64,000 nt of DNA from UBA11524 sp963617205 (GTDB taxonomy: Bacteria; Bacillota; Clostridia; Christensenellales; Aristaeellaceae), in assembly GCA_963617205.1 (NCBI GenBank), contig CAVEOA010000007.1:28844-92843 (forward strand), in the 5' to 3' direction. Under the pieces are notes generated by a model. The model did no database searches and had not been told where the DNA came from. It saw only the letters and a list, made by a program, of their open reading frames with translations. Both the position numbers and the translations under genes were made by a program. Numbering within the stretch: the first letter of the stretch is position 1; each line of letters starts with the position of its first letter. Shown here piece by piece: positions 52,611 to 59,940 of the stretch.

Positions 52611-52723
52611 AATTTTGCGCACAGGATGCGACAGACTGCCAGGATTTCTGACAGTGTACAAAGCAACGCAACTGCATATAAAATAAAATCAATTAAAGCT
52701 GACACAGCAAGGAGCGTGAAATA

Positions 52724-53701
52724 GTGACCATGAGAAACAGCAATGTCTCTGTGCTCAAGGATACTCCGAAACGCAAGAGCATCTGGCGCAGGCTGTGGAA
52801 TCAACGTGCGCTGCAGATCTTTGCGTTGGTGGGCGTGATTTATCTGCTGATTTTCAACTACATTCCCATGGTGGGCGTGCTGATGGCGTTCAAAAAGTAC
52901 AAAATCACCTCAGGATTCATGGGGATATTTACCAGCCCGTGGGTGGGTCTGAAGTACTTCGAGGAATTTGTCACGGATTACAATTTCTTCTCCATCCTCA
53001 AGAACACGCTGGTGATGAGCTTGCTGAAGATGATTTTCACCTTCCCGTTACCCATTCTTCTGGCTCTGGTACTCAACGAGGTGAAGTGTATGCCCTTCAA
53101 GAAGCTGGTACAGACCACCAGCTACCTGCCCTACTTCATCTCTTGGGTGATTGTGACGGGCTTCTGTCAGATTTTCCTGCAATCCAACGGCGTGATCAAC
53201 AATATCCTGACAGCGATGGGGCGAGAAAACACCGTTCCCTTCCTGACGGCACCACAGTATTTCCTGCCAATTGTTATTGTCACTGCCTGCTGGAAGGATA
53301 TGGGCTGGTGGGCCATTCTCTTCCTGGCCGCCATCACCGGTATTGACCCCACCCTGTATGAAGCGGCGGAGATCGACGGCGCTGGACGGCTCAAGAGAAT
53401 CTGGCATATCACACTGCCGGGCATCAAGGGAACCATTACCGTGGTGCTGATCATGGCCATGGGCAATCTGCTGGGCGGCGGTCTGAGCGGCTCCAACTTT
53501 GAACAGTCGTATCTGCTGGGCAACGCCGGTAACATTGCCGCCTCGGAGATTATCCAAACCTACGTCATGAAGGTGGGTCTGTCCAACGGCCGCTACTCCT
53601 ACGCTGCAGCAGTGGGCCTGTTCCAGTCTGTCATCTCCATTATTCTGGTGATGACCTCCAATTTCATCTCCAAGAAAGTATCGGGCAATTCGCTGTTCTG
53701 A
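52724..53701 (+). CDS. carbohydrate ABC transporter permease (LplB/UgpA type)
   Basis: A 325-residue permease with six membrane helices (first at about 30-55 after a basic N-terminus). It has the coupling loop YEAAEIDGAGRLKRIWHITLP, typical of carbohydrate-uptake type 1 permeases. GTG 52724 is nine bases behind AAGGAG; the next ATG is 16 bases away. First gene of the permease-permease-binding protein set. Confidence 0.93.
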   Translation: MTMRNSNVSVLKDTPKRKSIWRRLWNQRALQIFALVGVIYLLIFNYIPMVGVLMAFKKYKITSGFMGIFTSPWVGLKYFEEFVTDYNFFSILKNTLVMSLLKMIFTFPLPILLALVLNEVKCMPFKKLVQTTSYLPYFISWVIVTGFCQIFLQSNGVINNILTAMGRENTVPFLTAPQYFLPIVIVTACWKDMGWWAILFLAAITGIDPTLYEAAEIDGAGRLKRIWHITLPGIKGTITVVLIMAMGNLLGGGLSGSNFEQSYLLGNAGNIAASEIIQTYVMKVGLSNGRYSYAAAVGLFQSVISIILVMTSNFISKKVSGNSLF

Positions 53702-53720
53702 CAGAGGAGGGAAGTAGTAT

Positions 53721-54635
53721 ATGATGATTGCCTGTAAGCCGCGCAACAGGATCCGTCGTACCACGGAGGATAAGATTGTTGATACGGTGGTTTATCTGAT
53801 TTGCATTATGGTGTTTTTGATTACGTTCTATCCCTTCTGGTTGTCCATTGTTCTTGCATTCAACGAAGGGAAGGACGCTACTTACGGCGGCATCTACTTC
53901 TGGCCCCGGCGATTCACATTGGATAATTTCGAAAAGATGTTCTCCGATATTGCCTGGGTCAAAGCCTTGGGTGTGAGCATGGCGCGCACGGTGGTAGGTA
54001 CCATCCTGACGGTGTTTATGACGACCTTTGTCAGCTACGGTCTGAGCCATAAGAATCTGATTGGCCGCAAGGTATACATGTCCCTGTTCATTGTGGCAAT
54101 GTACCTATCCGGCGGCGTGATTCCCTATTACATGGTCCTTCGGCAGTTGCATCTGATCAACACCTTCTGGGTGTACATCATACCCGGAATGCTCAGCATG
54201 TTTTATGTGATGGTGTCCATATCGTTTTTTCAGGATATTCCCCAGGAGTTGGGCGAGTCTGCACGGCTGGATGGCGCGTCAGAAATGCAGATCTTCCTGA
54301 AGATCGTGCTGCCCATCTCTCTGCCGCTGCTGGCCACCATAGCGATCTTCACCGCTGTGGGGCACTGGAACAGCTGGTATGACACGGCTTTCTTTACCCA
54401 GGATAAAAACCTGCGCACCATGGCCTATCAGCTGATGGCTGTCATCAACAAGTCCAGTCTGGGTCAGAACAGCAACATGGATGCCTACGCCGCCTCCCTT
54501 GCCAATGATACGGTGACTAATATGTCCGTGCAGCTGGCGGCGATGATCGTGGCTGTGGCCCCCATCCTGGTGGTGTATCCCTTCTTCCAGCGCTACTTCG
54601 TTTCCGGCCTGACCATCGGATCGGTCAAGGGCTGA
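53721..54635 (+). CDS. carbohydrate ABC transporter permease (YtcP/UgpE type)
   Basis: A 304-residue six-helix permease with the coupling loop ELGESARLDGASEMQIFLKIVLP and a C-terminal FQRYFVSGLTIGSVKG typical of the second permease in carbohydrate importers. RBS AGGAGGG. It partners with the permease 19 bp upstream. No ATPase gene follows, so a shared MsmX/MsmK-type ATPase encoded elsewhere is expected. Confidence 0.94.
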   Translation: MMIACKPRNRIRRTTEDKIVDTVVYLICIMVFLITFYPFWLSIVLAFNEGKDATYGGIYFWPRRFTLDNFEKMFSDIAWVKALGVSMARTVVGTILTVFMTTFVSYGLSHKNLIGRKVYMSLFIVAMYLSGGVIPYYMVLRQLHLINTFWVYIIPGMLSMFYVMVSISFFQDIPQELGESARLDGASEMQIFLKIVLPISLPLLATIAIFTAVGHWNSWYDTAFFTQDKNLRTMAYQLMAVINKSSLGQNSNMDAYAASLANDTVTNMSVQLAAMIVAVAPILVVYPFFQRYFVSGLTIGSVKG

Positions 54636-54704
54636 TAACATCCGTGCCTTGGGCAGCAGAACCTGACTGCCTTAGCAATAATCATTTAATAAGGAGGTTT
54701 TCCC

Positions 54705-56210
54705 ATGAACAAACGGTTCCTGTCCCTCGTTCTCAGCATCTGCATGATGCTGTCACTGGCGTCCTTCGCATCCGCAGAGGAAGAACCCGTCACCCTGACC
54801 ATATTCATCGACCACAGCTGGTATCCCGTGGAGTCCTTTACAGGGATTATTCCTGATTACATCACGGAAAAGACCGGCGTCACCCTGGATGTGACAGTGG
54901 CCCTGGACGCCAATCAGTTGGGCGTAATGCTGGCTTCTGGCGACCTGCCCGATCTGATCTACACCCAGAACATGATCGACCGCTGCTCCGATCCTGCGGT
55001 GGCCTACTCCTATGAGGATCTCATTGCCCAGTACTGCCCCGATTGGGAGGTCAGCCCCAAGCAGTTGGGTATCGCTCGCAACTACTCCGAGGATGGCGTG
55101 GCCTACACCCTGCTGAACCATTACTCCGAGAAGGCTGACTGGGAAGGCATTACCGGTGCGGTGCCTATGGTTGGTTCCCTGTTCCTGCGCGGCGACATTC
55201 TGGACGCCATGGGCGAGAAGCAGCCCACCTCGTTTGACGAACTGTATGATCTGTTGGGAAAGGTCAAGGCTGCCTACCCCGACATGACGCCTCTGAAGCT
55301 CAACGAGAACTGGAACACCCTGGTGTTCCGCTATCTCAACGGCATGAGCCAGCTGGACTTCATCCCCCAGGATGATGGCACCTATGTGCATTACTCCATG
55401 GATCCCCGCTATGAAGAACTACTGGTGTGGCTGAACAAGTGCTACCGCGCTGGCTATCTGATTGCCGACGATCCCTACTTTGTCAAGGGTTCCACTGCCA
55501 TCCCGGATGACAAGTGGTTTGCTTCCTGCTCCTGCACGCAGAACTCTCTGCCCTCTACCAACGCGACACTGGCGGGCATCGATCCCAGCTTCTACGCCAT
55601 TGAAATGGTGCCCTTCGCTGAGTCCAGCTACATCACCACCGATACCGGCTGGTCCGCGCTGTTCATCACCAAGAGCTGTAAGAATCCTGAAGCAGCCATC
55701 AAGATGATGCAGTGGATGTTCTCTGAGGAAGGTCAGTATGCGACCCAGATGGGCCGTGAGGGCATTGAGTACACCCTGGACGAGAATGGTCTGCCTGTAT
55801 TCTCCGATGAGTGGAAGGCAACCGTGGAAGAAGGCTCCGATGCGCAGAACTCCAAGTACAACACATGGTTCTACTTTGGCGGATCTGAAATCGTGGAAGC
55901 TGCGTCCCGCTGTGCCACCACTGATCCCAAGTATGTGGCAGACTGCTATGCCGTCATCTGCGAACGGTTTGACAACTGGCCCTGGGTCATGGCTTCCTAT
56001 CCCATGGGTGAGGATGACGAGAAGATCGCTTTTGACAAGATCCAGGAGCTGGTCAAGACTGCCGAGGCCCAGGCTATCATGGCTTCCAGTGAGGATGAGT
56101 GCCGCGCCATCTATGCCGACTATGTGCAGAAGGCTGAGCGCATTGGCATGGACGAACTGAATGAGTACGTGAACAAGAACATCGCGGAAAAGATGCCCAT
56201 GTTTGAGTAA
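54705..56210 (+). CDS. carbohydrate ABC transporter solute-binding protein
   Basis: A 501-residue exported protein of the large LplA/YtcQ-like binding-protein group. The signal peptide is about 1-24 (SASA|EE), with Cys inside the hydrophobic core but no lipobox after it. Related to the sensor-linked binding protein at 43989. RBS AAGGAGG. A terminator follows, which should make this the most abundant product of the transport genes. Confidence 0.92.
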   Translation: MNKRFLSLVLSICMMLSLASFASAEEEPVTLTIFIDHSWYPVESFTGIIPDYITEKTGVTLDVTVALDANQLGVMLASGDLPDLIYTQNMIDRCSDPAVAYSYEDLIAQYCPDWEVSPKQLGIARNYSEDGVAYTLLNHYSEKADWEGITGAVPMVGSLFLRGDILDAMGEKQPTSFDELYDLLGKVKAAYPDMTPLKLNENWNTLVFRYLNGMSQLDFIPQDDGTYVHYSMDPRYEELLVWLNKCYRAGYLIADDPYFVKGSTAIPDDKWFASCSCTQNSLPSTNATLAGIDPSFYAIEMVPFAESSYITTDTGWSALFITKSCKNPEAAIKMMQWMFSEEGQYATQMGREGIEYTLDENGLPVFSDEWKATVEEGSDAQNSKYNTWFYFGGSEIVEAASRCATTDPKYVADCYAVICERFDNWPWVMASYPMGEDDEKIAFDKIQELVKTAEAQAIMASSEDECRAIYADYVQKAERIGMDELNEYVNKNIAEKMPMFE

Positions 56211-56263
56211 ACCACGCAATCCGCTTTTCTGCGCGCAGCAAGGGCGGAGGCTTCGGTAAACAT

Positions 56264-56297
56264 GCCGGCAGGGGATTCGCGCCCCTGTCGGCTTTTC
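56264..56297 (+). terminator. terminator after the binding-protein gene
   Basis: GCCGGCAGGGG (56264-56274) pairs with CCCCTGTCGGC (56282-56292), followed by TTTTCT. Partial read-through would feed the downstream glycosidase genes. Confidence 0.85.
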
Positions 56298-56391
56298 TCT
56301 TGCCGGTCAGTGGAAAGAGCATACTGTGCCAGACGCCCCTGCAACCGAAGCAGAAACAGTTATTGCCATCGTGAAAGGAGATCCATCCATC

Positions 56392-56557
56392 ATGTCTCCC
56401 CAGGAGCAGGTTGAACGGTGTATGAAACAGCTGATTGAACAGGAAATCCGCATGGCGGGAGTCAGCGTGTTGGTGCGCCATCATGGTCGGGAGGTATTGT
56501 ATGCATAGGCGGATCCGCAATGTACTTCTGGCCCTGGAGAGTCAGGGCAAACTATAA
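56392..56557 (+). pseudogene. remnant of a beta-lactamase-family serine hydrolase (esterase) gene
   Basis: ATG 56392 behind AAAGGAG opens a 38-codon frame ending TAG. Its end, IRMAGVSVLVRHHGREVLYA, is the N-terminal strand of class C beta-lactamase/esterase proteins. The next frame (56501-56557) encodes HRRIRNVLLALESQGKL, plausible as the C-terminus of the same protein. The ~350 residues expected between them, including SxxK and YxN motifs, are missing, so an internal deletion is likely. Confidence 0.55.
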
Positions 56558-56576
56558 CAGCATGGAGGATGCAACA

Positions 56577-58697
56577 ATGGATTGGAAAGACCCTGCCCTG
56601 GACAGCGCTACCCGCGCAAAACTGTTGGTATCCCAGATGACGCTGGAGGAGAAGGTCAGCCAGATGACCTATTTCTCCAGCGCTCTGTCCCGCTTCGGCA
56701 TCCCTGAGTACAGCTGGTGGAACGAAGCCCTGCACGGCGTGGCCCGGGCAGGCACTGCCACGGTATTTCCGCAGGCCATCGGTATGGCCGCCTCCTTCAA
56801 TGTTCCCCTGATGAAGGAAACCGCCGCCGTCATTGGCAGGGAGGCCCGCATCAAGCACCGGATCGCCGCCATGTGGGAGGATCGCAGCATCTACAAGGGG
56901 CTGACCATGTGGTCTCCCAATGTGAACATCTTCCGTGATCCCCGCTGGGGCCGCGGGCATGAAACCTATGGCGAGGATCCTTTCCTGACCAGCCGGATGG
57001 GCGTAGCATTCATTCAGGGTCTGCAGGGGGAGGATGGGGATCATGCCCAGTGCGATGCCACGGCCAAGCACTTCGCCGTGCATTCCGGTCCGGAATCTCT
57101 GCGCCATACCTTTGATGCGGCAGTTTCCCCCAAGGACATGGCCCTGACCTATCTGCCCGCCTTCCGTGCGGCTGTGGAGGAAGGTCATGTGCATGCCTTG
57201 ATGGGCGCGTACAACCGTGTCAATGGCGAAGCCGCCTGCGCCTCGCCCACGCTGCTGGAGAAGACGCTGCGACAGGAGTGGGGCTTTGACGGCTATGTGG
57301 TCAGCGACTGCGGCGCCATCGAGGATTTGTACAAGAATCATAAGGTAGCCGCTGATGAGGTGGAGGCAGCTGCACTGGCCGTGAATAACGGCTGCGATCT
57401 ATGCTGTGGGCGGGTGTTCCCTCATCTGCTGGAGGCGGTGAAGCAAGGGCTGATCAGCGAAGAGACCATCACCTGCAGCGTGGAGCGGCTCATGCGGGCC
57501 CGCATCCGCCTGGGACTGCTGGATCCCGAAGATTCTGTCACCCCGGAGGAATATGCCGAGATGGACGGTCCTGCTCATCATGAAAAAGCCCTGGCAATGG
57601 CCCGCGCCTCTATGGTGCTGCTCAAGAACAACGGTCAGCTGCCCCTGGACGAAGGGCGCATTCAAACCATCGCCGTCATCGGGCCAAACGCCGACAGCCG
57701 TCTGGCGCTCATGGGCAACTATGCCGGAACGCCCAGCCGTACCTACACGATCCTGGAGGGATTGCAGGCTCTGCTGCCTGACAAGCGCATCTGCTATGCC
57801 GAGGGGTGCGCCATCTCCGGCGGCTCGATGGAGGCAGGCTGGGGCGAACCGGACTCGTATCGCATCGCTGAAGCGTTGCAGGCAGCCAGCATGGCGGATG
57901 CGATCATCGTGGTCACGGGTCTGAACGGCGAGATGGAGAGTGAGGATAGCGGCGACGCCATCGGCAGTGGCGACAAGCTGAATCTGGAACTGCCAGAGAG
58001 CCAACGGAAGCTGATTGAGGCACTGCGCACCCTGGGCAAGCCCATGACGCTGGTGAACATGACCGGCTCCGCCTGCGTGATTCCCTGCGAGGAGGCCTTT
58101 GGCGCCATCATCCAGGCATGGTATCCCGGTCAGATGGGAGGGCTGGCGGTCGCAGAACTGCTGCTGGGTCGGTATGCCCCCAGCGGACGTCTGCCCGTTA
58201 CCTTCTACGCCTCCACCGATCAGTTGCCCCCCTTTGAGGATTACGCCATGACAGGGCGCACCTACCGCTACTTTGAAGGCGAGTGCGCCTATCCTTTCGG
58301 CTTTGGCCTGAGCTACAATCGCTATGACTACGAGCAGCTTGAGGCTGTTCGCGATGCGGAGGGCATCAGAGCCTGGGTCAGCGTGACGAACCAGGGTTCT
58401 ATGCCCGGAGCGGAAACCGTGCAGGCTTACGTCTCCTGGGTGAATCCCGCCAGCACCATGCCCATCCGTCAGCTGGCCGCAGTGGAGAAGGTGCTGCTAC
58501 AGCCCGGCGAAACCCGGCGGGTCATGCTGTTTATCCCGGAAAAGGCGCTGCGCGTGTGCGACGACGCGGGGGAATTCCACCATCATAGCGGAGATGTCCG
58601 TCTGCATGTGGGCGGCATCCAGCCTGATGCTGTCAGCGTGAGCAAGGCGGGCTCTGCGCCACTCGATATGCTGGTGAAGGGGGATGCTCATGCCTGA
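56577..58697 (+). CDS. glycoside hydrolase family 3 (beta-xylosidase/beta-glucosidase type)
   Basis: A 706-residue cytoplasmic GH3. The N-terminal TIM-barrel domain has WWNEALHGVA and MWSPNVNIFRDPRWGRGHETYGEDP, and nucleophile Asp in GYVVSDCGAI. The second alpha/beta domain (about 355-560) and a C-terminal fibronectin-III-like domain (about 590-690) follow. The WWNEALHG text is usual in beta-xylosidase-type GH3. ATG 56577 follows GGAGG at eight bases. It overlaps the next gene by 8 bp. Confidence 0.93.
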   Translation: MDWKDPALDSATRAKLLVSQMTLEEKVSQMTYFSSALSRFGIPEYSWWNEALHGVARAGTATVFPQAIGMAASFNVPLMKETAAVIGREARIKHRIAAMWEDRSIYKGLTMWSPNVNIFRDPRWGRGHETYGEDPFLTSRMGVAFIQGLQGEDGDHAQCDATAKHFAVHSGPESLRHTFDAAVSPKDMALTYLPAFRAAVEEGHVHALMGAYNRVNGEAACASPTLLEKTLRQEWGFDGYVVSDCGAIEDLYKNHKVAADEVEAAALAVNNGCDLCCGRVFPHLLEAVKQGLISEETITCSVERLMRARIRLGLLDPEDSVTPEEYAEMDGPAHHEKALAMARASMVLLKNNGQLPLDEGRIQTIAVIGPNADSRLALMGNYAGTPSRTYTILEGLQALLPDKRICYAEGCAISGGSMEAGWGEPDSYRIAEALQAASMADAIIVVTGLNGEMESEDSGDAIGSGDKLNLELPESQRKLIEALRTLGKPMTLVNMTGSACVIPCEEAFGAIIQAWYPGQMGGLAVAELLLGRYAPSGRLPVTFYASTDQLPPFEDYAMTGRTYRYFEGECAYPFGFGLSYNRYDYEQLEAVRDAEGIRAWVSVTNQGSMPGAETVQAYVSWVNPASTMPIRQLAAVEKVLLQPGETRRVMLFIPEKALRVCDDAGEFHHHSGDVRLHVGGIQPDAVSVSKAGSAPLDMLVKGDAHA

Positions 58698-59940
58698 CTA
58701 CCGCTTTGACGGCAGCATCTCCCGGGAGGTGCTGGAGAATTACCTGGCCCACGCCGTGACCCACACTGGGCTGGGCATGGACAACTTTGCGCCCAGCCAA
58801 ACCTTCGAGGACGATGTGCGCATGCTCCTGCACGAGGGAGCCAAGTACATCGGTCGGGCGGGGCTGATCTGGGAGGGTACGCCGGAGGAGGAGCACTTCG
58901 CCGTATGCCGGGAGCGAGCGGAGTATATTCACCGTGCCGACCCGGACGTCATCCTCCAGGGGTGCATCTTTGAGTATATTGAGAAATGTCAGGTGGATTG
59001 TTTGCCCATTCCGCCATGGGTGTTCGAGACCTTCGGGCTGCCGGCGGAGCAGCGCTGCTTCTCCTATGATGCAATGCTGAACCCTGACGGACGTTACGTC
59101 AACCACTGGGGACGGGAACGTTCCGTGCAGGACGTGACCCGGCTGGAGACGCAGATGTTCATGTATTACCGCGCCATACGGTACATTGACGCAGGGTTTG
59201 AAAGCCTGCACTTCGGGCAGGTGCATCTCATCGGAGCGTCGGACGAGGGCTTCCACTGCTGGGCGGAAATTATGAGCCGCATCCGGGCTTATGCCCGGAA
59301 ACACGCCCGCCGCCACTATGTCCTGTGCGATGCCCACACCCACGGCATCACGGTCGATGGTCGCATGCTCTTCGACTACAACGCTTGGCCCTTGAGACTG
59401 CGGGAAGTGGTGGATAGCCCCATGGATGCGATCGTTCGAGAGGGGTATCACAACAGCATCTATGGTCACAGTCTGGGCGGCGTTTCGCCCAGCGGCTGGT
59501 ATGCTGAGAAAATGCCCTTTCTGGTGGAACTGGATAACTTCGGCCCATCCCGCTTCTCCGGTGAGCCCCGACTGGATTCCCATTATGCTTGGGGATATGA
59601 CGAAATCACCTGGTTCTCTTTGCAGTCGGCGAAGAAACGTCATGCTTTTCTGCGCGACACCACCCGCTGGCTGCGCGAAAACTATCCCCACGGCTATCTG
59701 CAGATGCCCTCTCGCCGCCTGATCACCGAGAGAATCGAGCATGTCTGGCACGCACCGGATACTGCCTGGCTGGACAACGTTGCAAAAAAAGAGTTTCTGA
59801 CATATTCCCTGGATCAGCAGGGAGACGCCCATATCTTCCGCGATTACTACAGCGCGAACCGCCCCTCACCCGCCTGTCCCTTCGGCTTCGGGGACGAAGA
59901 TGTGATCCGCGATTGCTTCAAGGAGGTTGAGAAAACATGA
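58690..59940 (+). CDS. uncharacterised cytoplasmic protein of the sugar operon (TIM-barrel-like)
   Basis: A 416-residue soluble protein with no signal peptide. Alternating helix/strand text with acidic residues at strand ends (GLIWEGTPEEE, ESLHFGQVHLIGASDEG, FLVELDNFGPSRF) suggests a (beta/alpha)8 glycosidase-type fold, but no family is recognised. ATG 58690 is taken because AGGGGG lies six bases before it. It overlaps GH3 upstream and the 880-residue protein downstream by 4 bp, so it is tightly linked to glycan breakdown. Confidence 0.75.
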   Translation: MPDYRFDGSISREVLENYLAHAVTHTGLGMDNFAPSQTFEDDVRMLLHEGAKYIGRAGLIWEGTPEEEHFAVCRERAEYIHRADPDVILQGCIFEYIEKCQVDCLPIPPWVFETFGLPAEQRCFSYDAMLNPDGRYVNHWGRERSVQDVTRLETQMFMYYRAIRYIDAGFESLHFGQVHLIGASDEGFHCWAEIMSRIRAYARKHARRHYVLCDAHTHGITVDGRMLFDYNAWPLRLREVVDSPMDAIVREGYHNSIYGHSLGGVSPSGWYAEKMPFLVELDNFGPSRFSGEPRLDSHYAWGYDEITWFSLQSAKKRHAFLRDTTRWLRENYPHGYLQMPSRRLITERIEHVWHAPDTAWLDNVAKKEFLTYSLDQQGDAHIFRDYYSANRPSPACPFGFGDEDVIRDCFKEVEKT

